Of a stretch of DNA of 64,000 bases, positions 41,024-51,900 are shown in pieces. Below the pieces are notes generated by a model. It was not told where the DNA came from and made no database searches. It worked only from the letters and a program-made list of their open reading frames with translations. The DNA comes from JAJZEO01 sp964477345 (GTDB taxonomy: Bacteria > Chlamydiota > Chlamydiia > Chlamydiales > 2-12-FULL-49-11). The number at the start of each line of letters is the position of its first letter. Position 1 is the stretch's first letter. A program made the position numbers and the translations under genes. Where the stretch lies: contig CAYZDL010000003.1 in NCBI GenBank assembly GCA_964477345.1, positions 1-64,000 of the forward strand. The letters run 5' to 3'.

Positions 41024-44000
41024 ATGCTCGTCGACGTGGGGCTAACATTTACAGAAGATGATATTAAAGGCGGGCATCTGTTAGCAAGCAAAGGCTCGGT
41101 ATCTCAAATTATCTTTTCTTCGGGAACCTATCAAATTCAAGTGTTTGATCAGACAGAGTACTGGATTTTCCTTCAGGTCAATGAAGAGGGGAAGGTCAGA
41201 GATCAATTCTGTACTTGCGAGGCTGCGGCTGAGCGAAAAACATGTCCCCATTTGGCGGCAGGTGTTGAGGTCATTTTCAGCGGACACAAACAACCACTTC
41301 ATGTTCGTTTTCGTACCTCTCTTTGGAATGCTCTGTTCCAGATTGCGGCAAGGCGACATGGATATGAAACGGGTGTATTGAAGAGACAAGAGAGCTCTTA
41401 TCTTTGCATGGGGGAGAATGAAGAGGAACATTTTTGTCTAAAACTTAAAGGAGAGCAGGCTAGAGAGCTGATCAGAGAGTGGATTGATGATAGGAGGGAG
41501 GAGACTGAAGAGACATCGATAAAGTTTTCTAATCTCGATCCTCGTGAATTTGAACTCTATCAAAAAGGGACTCCGAGCCATTATCTTAAGTTTGAGCTGT
41601 CGTTTTGGTCTGATTTGGCCAAATGGGTGATGATCTTTGAGGATCGAGGAATTGTGCCTCAGATTACTTTTGAAGGGAAAGAAGGGGAATTACCTCAAAA
41701 AATCAATGTGGATATGCAAGAAATTGAGATCAGTTTTACCCTCACTAAGGCTAATTTCTCTGAACTTCTTGAGCCTCTTTCTATTTACGAAACCGATTTG
41801 AAGATCTTTGAATTCGAGGGACTAGAAATAGAAAAGGTGGTTTATGATCCACTACTTAAGTCATTCGCAATCAATTCGAAGCCCATAGAAGTGGCTAAGA
41901 GTCATCAAGACACTATCGATCTTGGACGGTGGTTATTTAAGAAGAATGTAGGTTTTTTTTCGAAAGAGACAGATCCGCTTCTCAAGAAACAGGTGATTAA
42001 AGAAGAGGAAGTGAATGAATTTCTGAAAAAGCATTCTAAGATGTTGGAGAGGTATTTGGAGGGGGAAGAGATCTCTTCTAAATCGATTCCAATTTCTTAT
42101 CACCTTGACTTTGACAAGGAAAACAATCTTCATATTGTCGGGTATTTGTTTGAACAAGACGATTTGACGAGGGGGGAATCTCATTTTTTTGATCCCTGGG
42201 CCTATATTGAAGGAAAGGGTTTTTTTAGGTTATCCAATCTTTTATTTGCAGGTGTAGAAAAAGTTGTTCCTAAGGAGTTTATTCCTGAATTTATCGAAAA
42301 GAATCGGCATTGGTTAAATACCTTTGAGCAGTTTCAGATTCATTTAACGAGCATTGAGACAAAATTATCGTACCGCGTGGAAGATGGACAACTTTACATT
42401 GAGCATGACGAGGCTCATTTTGATTCGGCTTCTGAGGTGATCGATTTCGGAAGGTGGCTCTACATAAAAGGGCAGGGATTTTTTTCGCGTGGGAAAGGGC
42501 AATCAAGCAAAGAGCCGTTAGTTCCGCAAGTTGTTGAGGCAACTATGGTTTCTTCCTACATTTATCACAATCGTGAAGAATTGGAACAGATTCGAGGATT
42601 TTTTCATGCTGACACTGGTTTGGAGAAGAGTGGGTTAATGGTGGTTCTCTCTGAGGAGAATCAAATATTGATAGAGCCTCACTTTACCTTTAGAGATTGG
42701 GCAAAAGAGAGGCATCCACGTATTTTTGGCGACTTTGTCTATATTCCTGAGAAGGGGTTTGCAGAAATCACAGATGCGATGAAAATTCCGAGTCGATACA
42801 GTCATCGAAAGGTGATTCAGGCAGATCAAGTTCCTTATTTTCTGAAGCATGAAATGAAGAGGGTCAAGCCTTATGTTTTGCACATGGATACAAGGTTAAT
42901 TGAGCCAGTCAGATTGAGGTTAAAATTAAAATCGGCAAGGCAAGAAGATAAGAATTGGTGGATGACTCTTGCTTTTGCCTCATCGTATGGAGAGGTGCCT
43001 CTTTATGAGATTTACAAGGCGCTGTCTCATTTTTCTCCATTTATTCTATCAAATGCAGGGATGATCGATTTAAAGAATAAGCGATTTAGCTGGTTAATGC
43101 GTATTCCTAAAAGTGCCTTTAATGCTGCGACAGGGGAGATTCAATTATCGACCCTCGATTGGATCCGTCTTTCGGTCTATGAAGAGGTCGAATTTTTTGA
43201 TGCCGTTACTAATGAAGAAAAACAGATGATGGAAGTATTGTCTTCATTGCATGGGGTCCACATGGCTCCTCTTCCGATATTGAAGGGGCTGAAATCTAAA
43301 CTGCGTCCTTACCAAGAAATTGGGGTGAGGTGGCTCTGGTTTTTATACACGTATGGTTTATCGGGGTTTTTATGCGATGAGATGGGATTGGGAAAGACTC
43401 ACCAAGCGATGGCTCTATTAGCCGCGGTGATGAATGCCAAGAAGAAAACTGAACGAAAAAAATTTCTTGTTGTCTGCCCCACTTCAGTCATTTACCATTG
43501 GCAGGATCTTTTAGCAAAATTCCTTCCGAAGGCCAAAGTTCATCTCTATCATGGCCCTTTCAGAAAGCCAAAAAAATTGAAGTTGAAGTTCGATATCATC
43601 TTGACTACTTATGGAATACTGCGTTCTGATAAGGATCTCTTTAATAAAATGGAATTTGAAGTTTCGATTTTTGATGAGATGCAAGTGGCAAAGAACAGAA
43701 AATCACAGATTCACGGCACCCTGATGCAAACTAAATCGGATATGAAGTTGGCTTTGACGGGGACGCCTTTAGAAAATTATCTGACCGAATTGAAGGCGTT
43801 GTTTGATATTGTCTTACCAGGTTTTATGCCTTCCTCCCAAGAATTTAAAGATGAGTATGTACTTCCGATTGAGAAAGGAGGGGACAAAGAACGGCAAAAG
43901 GCGTTGCAAGCTCTGATCCATCCATTTATTTTACGGCGAAAAAAACAAGAAGTTCTCGACGATCTGCCAGAGAAAATCGAAGAGATTGTTTATGTCGATC

Positions 44001-44707
44001 TCTCGGATGAGCAAAAAAGATTGTATGATGAAATTGCCGTCTCTTCAAAAAAGATACTCGATGAAGAGGGGGGGCAATTTTACATGCATATTTTTGCACT
44101 TCTTAATCACCTCAAGCAAGTGTGTGATCATCCAGCTCTGCACCTCAAGGATGTGAAAAATTATGCTGAGTACCAAAGTGGTAAGTGGGACTTTTTCGTC
44201 GAAATCATCGAGGAGGCAAGGCAGAGCAAGCAAAAAGTGGTAGTCTTTTCGCAATTTCTCGAAATGCTCGACATCATTGAGAACTACTTAACAGAAAATC
44301 AGATTCAATTTGCTGCCATTCGTGGATCAACGCGTGACCGACGCGAACAGATGAAAAAATTCCAGGAAGATCCTTCCTGTGAGGTGTTTGTCGGATCTCT
44401 ACAAGCGGCAGGAGTAGGAATTGATTTGACAGCCGCCTCTGTTGTCGTTCACTACGACCGTTGGTGGAATCCTGCAAAAGAAAATCAAGCGACAGACCGA
44501 GTCCACCGGATTGGTCAAAGTCGTGGAGTCTCGGTCTTTAAGCTGGTGTCCAAAAACACCATCGAAGAGCATATCCATGAGCTAATTGAAAGAAAAAAAG
44601 ATTTGATTGAAAACGTGGTAGGATACGACTCTGAAAATGAGCTTAAGAGACTTGACAAGGATGAATTGAGAAAACTTCTCACTAAAATAATTTCTGATGT
44701 TATTTAA
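41024..44707 (+). CDS. SWIM-domain SNF2-family helicase
   Basis: About 1,227 residues. A SWIM zinc motif (CTC, then CPHL) lies near residues 66-80. A long bacterial SNF2-associated region of about 650 residues follows. The C-terminal SNF2 ATPase has Walker A DEMGLGKT, a DEMQ box in place of DEAH, and helicase-C motifs ending DRVHRIGQSR. Such proteins move on DNA and displace bound proteins; chlamydiae carry SNF2 proteins (CT555, CT708). The frame is open from TTG 40979. ATG 41024 has GAGG eight bases upstream but drops a few possible residues; the start is uncertain. Confidence 0.88.
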   Translation: MLVDVGLTFTEDDIKGGHLLASKGSVSQIIFSSGTYQIQVFDQTEYWIFLQVNEEGKVRDQFCTCEAAAERKTCPHLAAGVEVIFSGHKQPLHVRFRTSLWNALFQIAARRHGYETGVLKRQESSYLCMGENEEEHFCLKLKGEQARELIREWIDDRREETEETSIKFSNLDPREFELYQKGTPSHYLKFELSFWSDLAKWVMIFEDRGIVPQITFEGKEGELPQKINVDMQEIEISFTLTKANFSELLEPLSIYETDLKIFEFEGLEIEKVVYDPLLKSFAINSKPIEVAKSHQDTIDLGRWLFKKNVGFFSKETDPLLKKQVIKEEEVNEFLKKHSKMLERYLEGEEISSKSIPISYHLDFDKENNLHIVGYLFEQDDLTRGESHFFDPWAYIEGKGFFRLSNLLFAGVEKVVPKEFIPEFIEKNRHWLNTFEQFQIHLTSIETKLSYRVEDGQLYIEHDEAHFDSASEVIDFGRWLYIKGQGFFSRGKGQSSKEPLVPQVVEATMVSSYIYHNREELEQIRGFFHADTGLEKSGLMVVLSEENQILIEPHFTFRDWAKERHPRIFGDFVYIPEKGFAEITDAMKIPSRYSHRKVIQADQVPYFLKHEMKRVKPYVLHMDTRLIEPVRLRLKLKSARQEDKNWWMTLAFASSYGEVPLYEIYKALSHFSPFILSNAGMIDLKNKRFSWLMRIPKSAFNAATGEIQLSTLDWIRLSVYEEVEFFDAVTNEEKQMMEVLSSLHGVHMAPLPILKGLKSKLRPYQEIGVRWLWFLYTYGLSGFLCDEMGLGKTHQAMALLAAVMNAKKKTERKKFLVVCPTSVIYHWQDLLAKFLPKAKVHLYHGPFRKPKKLKLKFDIILTTYGILRSDKDLFNKMEFEVSIFDEMQVAKNRKSQIHGTLMQTKSDMKLALTGTPLENYLTELKALFDIVLPGFMPSSQEFKDEYVLPIEKGGDKERQKALQALIHPFILRRKKQEVLDDLPEKIEEIVYVDLSDEQKRLYDEIAVSSKKILDEEGGQFYMHIFALLNHLKQVCDHPALHLKDVKNYAEYQSGKWDFFVEIIEEARQSKQKVVVFSQFLEMLDIIENYLTENQIQFAAIRGSTRDRREQMKKFQEDPSCEVFVGSLQAAGVGIDLTAASVVVHYDRWWNPAKENQATDRVHRIGQSRGVSVFKLVSKNTIEEHIHELIERKKDLIENVVGYDSENELKRLDKDELRKLLTKIISDVI

Positions 44708-44789
44708 CAAAATAGAACAACGAAATAGTATACAAGATGCGCGGATTTTCTTTGCTTGTAGAATAAATTCCTCTTGAAGTGATAATTTA

Positions 44790-44817
44790 TTGTAAAAAAA
44801 AAAGCTGATTCTATACT
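44790..44817 (+). promoter_or_regulatory. Promoter of the decayed RHS gene
   Basis: TTGTAA at 44790-44795 and TATACT at 44812-44817 are spaced by 16 bases, 32 bases upstream of the TTG start at 44850. The start also has a strong AGGAGG ribosome-binding site. The expression signals look intact although the gene is broken. Confidence 0.5.
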
Positions 44818-44849
44818 TTCCTAACCCTAATCAATAGGAGGGAGGTCTA

Positions 44850-45891
44850 TTGCGCTGGCAACTTTTGCTTCTTTGTATCCCTTATGTTCTTTTGGGTCAG
44901 GTAGCGGAAATTTCCTATAATCATTATCCCTCAGGGAAAATACAATCTATATTACCATTCAAATGAGATAGCTGTTTTTACAGAAAGCGGAAAAATTGAA
45001 CAATTGCGTATTCCTGGTAGAACCTTTCATCCTGAGGTTGTAAGGGCTGTTGCTATTGAAACCCAAAATGGCATTTATGCGCCCTTACACGATGTACAAG
45101 GTAATATTGCCAAATTAATAAACACTGTAACTCGAGAAGTTATTTCTTTTGCACCCCTAGATCCTTTTGGAGAAGATCTGCAAAAAAAACCAATCATCAC
45201 CCCCTGGGTATTTTCTGGTAAGCATTATGACTTTGAGACGAATCTTATTTACTTTGGTCATCGTTATTACGATCCGTCTTTAAAAAGATGGATTACACCG
45301 GATCCATTGGGTTGCATCGACAGTAGCAATTTGTATGCATACCTTCTTAACAATCCTTTTCGATATATAGATCCGAATGGACAATTTGTGTTTGCGATTC
45401 CTTTAGGAATTGGTCTCTGGGAGGTCTTTGAAATAGGGGCAATTGCTGTTGGAGCCTGGACAGCCAGCAAAGCTGTAGATAAAGGTAACCAACTTTTGAA
45501 TAAAAAGAGATTATCGGATAAGCGAGATTTTAATATCGTCAAGTTGGAGTGGGAAAATTTGGATGATAAAGAACAAAGAGATGTTCTTGAATATACCAGA
45601 ATGCTTGAAGAACGTGCGCATGAGCAGATTCATAGGGAGAAGCATAATAAAAAAGAGGAGCGTGATAGCTCTGGCAAGTTACAAAAAGAGATTGAAAGAG
45701 ATCAAGCCCCAAGTTCCGTAGATCGAGCAGATAAAGGTAGGGGTTCTTTTGAAAAAGACCACGTCCATCTTGATGATGATGAACATGCATTAAATCATGA
45801 TGGAACTTGGAAACATGGGGGTAGAGAACTCACAAATGTGGAAAAAAAATGGTTATGAGAACATGGGTGGGAGGTACCGGGAGGGGAATGA
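44850..45891 (+). pseudogene. Truncated, frameshifted RHS polymorphic toxin with premature TGA
   Basis: The TTG start encodes a signal peptide (RWQLLLLCIPYVLLGQ). That frame stops at 44964-44966. Removing one A from the AAAA at 44937-44940 joins it to the frame carrying the end of an RHS core: APLHDVQGNI, then YFGHRYYDPSLKRWITPDP and SSNLYAYLLNNPF. After DPNGQ come a hydrophobic helix, a charged region and a HVHLDDDEHALNHDGTWKHG motif typical of small toxin tips, possibly nuclease. A TGA at 45856-45858 truncates it; eleven codons later the natural TGA (45889-45891) overlaps the immunity start. Nearly all YD repeats are missing. Confidence 0.75.
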
Positions 45892-46382
45892 AGTATTTCA
45901 CAAAAGATTGGTTTTCAGGAGACTTGTCTGAAGCCACAGTAGATGAAAGAGTCGAAAAATATAATCAATATCTTGATGAGATATTTGAAGCGCTACCATT
46001 TACTCTAAAAGTGCTTTTTAGAAGCATTAGCTTACATGATGCCATTATAGAGAAGGTTGTTTACGATGAGGAAAGAAAAACAGCAACATTTCATCTATTG
46101 TGTGGAGATCGACAAGTGGGCTATTTTGCACTCATCATTGAATATTTGAATGCAAGTAAATTAGATTCAAGTCTCTTTGAAGAGAATACATTAGAGATCC
46201 TGAGAGATGAATTGGAGTGGCTTAAAAATGAGAACAAGTACTCTCATAAGTTGTTCTTTTCGGATAAATCTGAAACAGAAATAGTGTTCGAGGATATTTC
46301 TTTACAACTCTCCACTAAAGGTCCTCTTGATTATAAGAGGGTAATTTCTTCCCTTCCCAGGCATCATCAGAAAAAAATCTAG
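45888..46382 (+). CDS. Immunity-like protein (DUF4085-like start)
   Basis: 164 residues. The start MKYFTKDW resembles the DUF4085 family often found beside toxin genes (from memory). The rest is acidic, mixed alpha/beta, with no signal peptide, as expected of a cytosolic inhibitor. An ATG at 45849 would add 13 residues, but a GGGAGGGG element directly precedes 45888, and this ATG overlaps the original toxin stop as ATGA. Coupled translation in a toxin-immunity pair is the natural reading. The gene is intact although the toxin is broken. Confidence 0.7.
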   Translation: MKYFTKDWFSGDLSEATVDERVEKYNQYLDEIFEALPFTLKVLFRSISLHDAIIEKVVYDEERKTATFHLLCGDRQVGYFALIIEYLNASKLDSSLFEENTLEILRDELEWLKNENKYSHKLFFSDKSETEIVFEDISLQLSTKGPLDYKRVISSLPRHHQKKI

Positions 46383-46474
46383 TTGATGGAAGTTGCAAAT
46401 ATTTTTTGAGAGGATAAGGTGTTTGTAAAACTCAGGTTGTTATTAAATCGGTCTATTTCCTATGATATCTGTCT

Positions 46475-47794
46475 ATGTATACTGTTGCTGTCGTTGGACG
46501 TCCCAATGTGGGGAAGTCGGCTCTATTTAATCGTATGTGCGGGAAAAGGCGCTCCATCGTCGAAGATTTCGAAGGGGTGACTCGCGACCGTCTGGTTGAA
46601 AAGGCTGAGGCTTTTGGGAAAAATTTTACTTTAATTGACACCGGGGGTATCGACTCCACGGCCTCGATTGCTTTTTCTAAAGAGATTCGGGAGCAGACCT
46701 TAATCGCGATTGAAGAGGCCGATGCTTTGGTCTTTGTCGTCGATGGGGCCTCACGGGTAACTCTTCAAGATGAAGAAGTGGCAAGGTTATTATTTAAAAC
46801 GCAGAAGCCTGTCTACTTGGCCATCAATAAGATTGACTCGATTGAAGCCGAAGGGGCCGCTTCAGAATTTTATACCCTTGGTTTTGAAAAGACTTATTGT
46901 GTATCGGCTCTACATGGACGTGGAGTGGCCGACTTATTGCAGGGAATTATAGCCCCTATTGATGATCAGCAGCCGCAAGAGGTGAATAAGCCCAAGGTAG
47001 CGATCGTAGGGCGTACTAATGTGGGAAAATCGACCCTTCTCAACTATTTGCTCAATGAGGAGAGATGTCTTGTTAGCGACATCCCAGGAACTACACGTGA
47101 CTCTGTCGATATTGAAATGGGAGGGTGTATCTTCATCGATACGGCGGGGTTTCGTAAAAAGAAGGCAGAAAAGGAGACGGTCGATAAGTTTGCTTTTATG
47201 CGTACAATGAAAGCGATCGAAGATTGTGATGTCTGCATTGTGATGATCGATGGCACCGAAGGACTCACATCTCATGAAAAAAGCATACTGGATGAAGTCC
47301 AGAAACTAGGTAAAGGGTGTTTGATCTTTGTCAATAAGTGGGATGCTGTAAAAGATATTCGGATGGAGCACGTCCTTGACCAAATTCGAACCTTCAATCA
47401 TTTTTTAATACACGTTCCGATCATCATCGGATCTGCAAAATTGGGACGAAACGTCGACGAGCTTTTCCCCAATATTTTTGAAATTACCGAAAATCTAGAT
47501 AAGCGTATTTCGACAGGTCAGCTCAATACGTTCCTTGAGCGTGCAATCCACCGAAATCATCCCCCTACAGTCAATGGAAAGCGCCTTAGAATCTATTATC
47601 TGACCCAGGTTTCGGTTCACCCCCCTACCTTTGTCCTCTTTGTCAATTACGAAGAGCTTCTCGTAGAATCTTATCGTCGTTATCTTATTAACGAGTTTCG
47701 AAAAGAATACGAATTCACCGGGTGTCCTATCCGTTTTAAGGTGAAAAAGAAGAGCAATAGCAAGAGTCGTGAAGAACTCCACAGCAAGACCTAA
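46475..47794 (+). CDS. der: Ribosome-assembly GTPase Der (EngA)
   Basis: Tandem-GTPase protein needed for 50S maturation. The two G domains have P-loops GRPNVGKSA (about residue 8) and GRTNVGKST (about residue 178), each followed by DTGG or DTAGF and NKxD motifs (NKID, NKWD). The C-terminal KH-like domain ends in a basic tail. Length is 439 residues. No good Shine-Dalgarno sequence is visible before the ATG. It sits between two toxin loci. Confidence 0.95.
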   Translation: MYTVAVVGRPNVGKSALFNRMCGKRRSIVEDFEGVTRDRLVEKAEAFGKNFTLIDTGGIDSTASIAFSKEIREQTLIAIEEADALVFVVDGASRVTLQDEEVARLLFKTQKPVYLAINKIDSIEAEGAASEFYTLGFEKTYCVSALHGRGVADLLQGIIAPIDDQQPQEVNKPKVAIVGRTNVGKSTLLNYLLNEERCLVSDIPGTTRDSVDIEMGGCIFIDTAGFRKKKAEKETVDKFAFMRTMKAIEDCDVCIVMIDGTEGLTSHEKSILDEVQKLGKGCLIFVNKWDAVKDIRMEHVLDQIRTFNHFLIHVPIIIGSAKLGRNVDELFPNIFEITENLDKRISTGQLNTFLERAIHRNHPPTVNGKRLRIYYLTQVSVHPPTFVLFVNYEELLVESYRRYLINEFRKEYEFTGCPIRFKVKKKSNSKSREELHSKT

Positions 47795-47808
47795 GATGTC
47801 TTCCTGCT

Positions 47809-48960
47809 TCATTTATCTAATGAAATCTTATTTCCCTTAGCCTTGACTATTTTAACAGCTTCTTCATAGGGTTCTTTGAAAACATCCTCTTTTCCCGGTT
47901 TTTTTGAATCCTTGATAAAATAAGATATTTCATTAGTATTTCCTACAGTAATAAATAAAAGATCGCCATCTTGAAGAGGTTCTTTCTTAGTATTTCTATG
48001 TATGAAGGAGAGATTAACTACAGCTCTCATCGGACTAAAGGGGTATTCTCTTAAGTAGGGTCTCAATTTTTCATGTTCATTAACCCTGTCTGCCAGTTTT
48101 TGCTTGAGGGTAACAATTAGATTTCGAGCCTCTTCGATCGTAATTCTCTTCATCACAGCAAATTCAACAATAATTCTTTCAACATCAAACGGCATGCCTG
48201 CACCAGATCCAATTGCCTGAATTTTAAATTCCTTTCCCATATCCTTTTGAAAATCTCTAATCACTTCGTTCACATATCTCTCATCTATTGCAATTTCGGG
48301 GCGTTTTCTTTTTTCAGGTGGGAGGGGTGGCTCCTTCTGTAAAAGACCCTTTTTATACTCCGCTGATATAAATTGTCGCCTCTTAATATCCCACCCTTCC
48401 AAGGGGCCTTCAGCTTTCCCATTTACGTACTTAATCGCTATCCATAAATTTCCTGTTGGATGGTTTGTGGTTTGATAACCATCTAGCAAACCATTTTCAT
48501 TATATGTAAGCATGTGTATTTTTTTAAGATTTTGAACTGGGTCCTTTCGATAGAAACTAATATGTATACCTTGCTTGATTCCTTCTTTGAAAAACCCCTT
48601 AAATGCATCTACTCCGTTGTCATACCAACCATGCACATGACCATTCGGTTTACCATCTTTGTAGGGAATTTTCGCTTTAAGAGTTCCATTACTCCAATAT
48701 TCGACGTATTCCCCTGTGGGTTCTTTTTGGACATGATCTCTTAGTCTATTGAGAAATTGTTCTCCAAAATCAGTACCCGTTAAACCTTCCACCATCTCTT
48801 CAACGGCACCCACAAGATCCGTAACCCCATGCCGAATCCCAAAAACTTTCGATTCCCACTCAGAAGTAATTTCTTTGGGGCTATCGACAACCATTGGTTC
48901 AGCAGCTAACAAACTTAGCCCCAGAAAAAGACTACCTTTGATTGCACACATAAAATCCAT
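47809..48960 (-). CDS. Exported MORN-repeat (YwqK-like) protein beside RHS
   Basis: 383 residues. A signal peptide covers about residues 1-19. MORN-variant repeats of the YwqK antitoxin type follow (YWSNGTLKAKIPYKDGKPNG, WYDNGVDAFKGFFKEG, YNENGLLDGYQ, about residues 75-200), then a helical C-terminal domain of unknown type. Starts 4 codons inside a longer reading, where GGAGAT is well spaced. It overlaps the 3' end of the RHS gene by 29 bases on the same strand, so it is probably the cognate partner. Its signal peptide suggests action outside the cytosol, unusual for an immunity protein. Confidence 0.65.
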   Translation of the reverse strand: MDFMCAIKGSLFLGLSLLAAEPMVVDSPKEITSEWESKVFGIRHGVTDLVGAVEEMVEGLTGTDFGEQFLNRLRDHVQKEPTGEYVEYWSNGTLKAKIPYKDGKPNGHVHGWYDNGVDAFKGFFKEGIKQGIHISFYRKDPVQNLKKIHMLTYNENGLLDGYQTTNHPTGNLWIAIKYVNGKAEGPLEGWDIKRRQFISAEYKKGLLQKEPPLPPEKRKRPEIAIDERYVNEVIRDFQKDMGKEFKIQAIGSGAGMPFDVERIIVEFAVMKRITIEEARNLIVTLKQKLADRVNEHEKLRPYLREYPFSPMRAVVNLSFIHRNTKKEPLQDGDLLFITVGNTNEISYFIKDSKKPGKEDVFKEPYEEAVKIVKAKGNKISLDK

Positions 48961-51900
48961 GTTTATCTCCATATTTTTTTACAACGTTATTCAGAACACC
49001 CGTATATGTAGCTTCACCAATACCATGATCCGCAATGAACATAGTCCTTCGTGCTAAAGGAGTTTCTGCCTTCACCCACTGCACATTGTATTCTTCATTC
49101 GATTGCTTTGCAAACCATCTCGCGATAAAATCTGCATCTGAAAAAATACTTACTGCATCCAATGCATACCTTCTAGGAATCGACTCTGCGGGACCTATCC
49201 CTTCACAGTAAAGAAATTCCTGCATTCGTTCTTTATCTTCTCTTGACATCCCTTCGAAGCTGCGGTTATAGATGATTCCGCCTTCACTGTATGCGATGTG
49301 GAGGGCTTTTGCGTTTGGTGCATGTGTATTTAGAATATCGATGAGGTCTGTGTGAAAAACTCTAAGAGCTTTGGCACTATAGGTCTCTTCTCCAGCCCTT
49401 TCTCTAAAGGAACGATATACGCCGGGAATTACTCCATTGGTTGGATTGTAAACGCTGGCAATGAGCGTTCCTTTGGGGAAGATCCAGGCCATTTGATGCC
49501 CCATTCTGATCCAATCTTCACGAGAGGTGTTAATTCCATTTTGAAAGGTGAGGAAGGCAATTTTGTTATCCGCATTTTCAATAAGTTCATGAATATGATC
49601 GAAAAAATTAAAGCTTCCTGCACGTATTTCCTGGGGTGTAAATGTAAGATCGAATGTTCTGGATGCAATAAATAGCATGTCGGCTGTCATTTCATTGAGT
49701 CTTCCTGTTCCTATCCACTCGACCGGCATCAAATAGTCGCGATGTGTTCGGGGAAATGGATTAGAATAGTTGGCATTCGGGGCTGCTCCTTTGATTGGTA
49801 GGGAGAAAAAAAATTCGGATTTGAGGCCAAATAGATCGAGTCGGTTAGTAGGACTATTGAGCGTGTAAACATAGAGATTGCGGCTATCGGCAAAGCCGGC
49901 AGGATCTGGCGTTAAAAAGCGTTTTAGTTTTGGATCATAGAACCGTTTCCCAAAGAAAACAAGCTTCTCATCGTGCCTTTTAGAAGTAAATCGCCAGGGA
50001 TTAATGTGATCTGAAGAAACTTCTTCACCAAAAGCCGTGTAGTCGTAGGTTTCAGCGATTTTGGCGTCAGAGTTTACTAGGCCAATCAAATTTCCTTGAA
50101 AGTCATGTAGTGGTGCGAATCTCTTTTTGCAAATCTCAATAGCAATGGCAGCTCCAATGTCGCCTTTTACACCAAGTCCCAATACTTTAAGCTGAAAAAG
50201 GGTCCCATTTTGATCCATAGCGCCAATTTCATAATCTTTATCGTATAAATAATAAATGGTTTGAGAATCTTTTTTAGATACAAGTCTTGAGAAGGGGTCG
50301 TAAGTGTACACCACCTTTTTCCCTTTGGTATATTGGATTTCTTTTAGTCGATTTAGGGCATCATAGCAGTAAGAAACACCATTGCATTCAATCAAATTCC
50401 CATTCAGATCGTATTTGAAATTGCCCGTAGATGAGGTGATAATCTGATTTAAATCATTGATTTCACATTCTTTTGGATTACCAATCGAATCGAATGAGTA
50501 GCTATTGCCATTTTCTTGGGTCAATTGCTCTAACGAGTCATATTGGTACTCTTTATTCTCTGTTAAAGAATTATGATTTTTTGTAATCAGGCCTGTGGGT
50601 CCATAGATAAGCTCCAACTTATAGTAGGGGGTGATCATTTCAAGGGGCCTTTCTAAAAGATCCCGCTTGCTCGTAGCTCTCCCAAGATTTCCGATTAACT
50701 CTTCTTCTTCCACATGTTGATTGTGATCAAACTTGGTATAACAATGCTCATACAGTCGCTTTCCTTGCTTGGATAGGCGAGTGATACTTTCCATGCAACT
50801 TCCGTTATAGGTGTATCCAATCGCACTATTATCCGGTAAAATTAGTTGAGTGACTCTACCATACTTATCGTAACTCCAAGATATTCTATGATCAGAAAAT
50901 CCGATCTCTTCTGCAAGTTCTCCAAATTTCGTGTAGGAGCGGATGATTGATTTTTCCAAAATACAATCTTCGGCTCTAACAAGACGGGTTCCTTCATAGA
51001 AATATTCATACCAAATCGTTCCATCAGAGCTTTTAAGTCCTATCATGCGATCTAAGTCGTCATACTGATAGTCGAGGGATACTCCACTTGGGAGCAGTTT
51101 AGAGGTGAGCCTTCCTTTTACGTCATAATGATAGGCGGTCCTTTTTTGCCCCGATTCAATCTCCTCTATAAGCCGCCCCATCAAATCATAGGCAAACTCC
51201 GCCTCAATGACTTTTTGAGGAATCTCTCCATCAAAAATCGTTGTAGATCGTTTTGAAACATTCCCAATTTTGTCGTAAATGAATTCTTCTCGAAATACCG
51301 TTTTCCCATCAGCAGATTGTTTTTCGGTTTGAATCAATCTTGAAAGTCGATCAAATCTCTCTATGGTCCTATTGCCCAAAGCATCTACAATAGTCCGAGA
51401 GTCATCTTCGTAGATAAATTCAGTTTTTTCATTAAGGGGATTAACATGTAAGGCAAGCTTTCCCTCCGCGTCATAGAAAAATGTATCGACCGCATCTCCC
51501 TTTCTTGCTTGTGACTTGCGCCCTTCATTGTCATAGAGGTAGCAAATTCGATTAAATCCGTTTTCAGAGCTCTCGATGATCTTGCCTTCTACATCATGGG
51601 ACTCCAATTTGTAGAGCTCACCTTCAACTATTTTTTTAACATACCCCAGCTCATCGTAGAAAAGCTCTCGCTTTCTCCCCTCGCAACTCTCTTCGATTTT
51701 ACGACCATAGGAATCATAGGCATATCTCGTGATCAAGCCTTCTGGATCTACATGTCGTTTTAAAAGGACGCCTTCGTATTCCCATTTTTCCTCCAGGTTC
51801 GCCTGCTTTTTAGCTACTAATCGGCGTAATGGGTCATATTCGTAGAATATTCTAGTCTGGTCAGCTTGAATGGTTTCTTTAAGCTCACCCGTTGGAGAAT

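Noticed and set aside
40849..41091. Minus-strand ORF across the rnpB end and SNF2 start
   Set aside because: It overlaps the P1 helix of RNase P RNA and has no family resemblance.
44934..44941. Programmed -1 frameshift site in the RHS remnant
   Set aside because: The GGGAAAA run is not in the required X-XXY-YYZ register, and joining the frames needs skipping one base forward, so an indel or sequencing error is simpler.
45856..45858. TGA read as selenocysteine in the toxin tip
   Set aside because: No SECIS-like hairpin follows, and no redox motif surrounds the codon.
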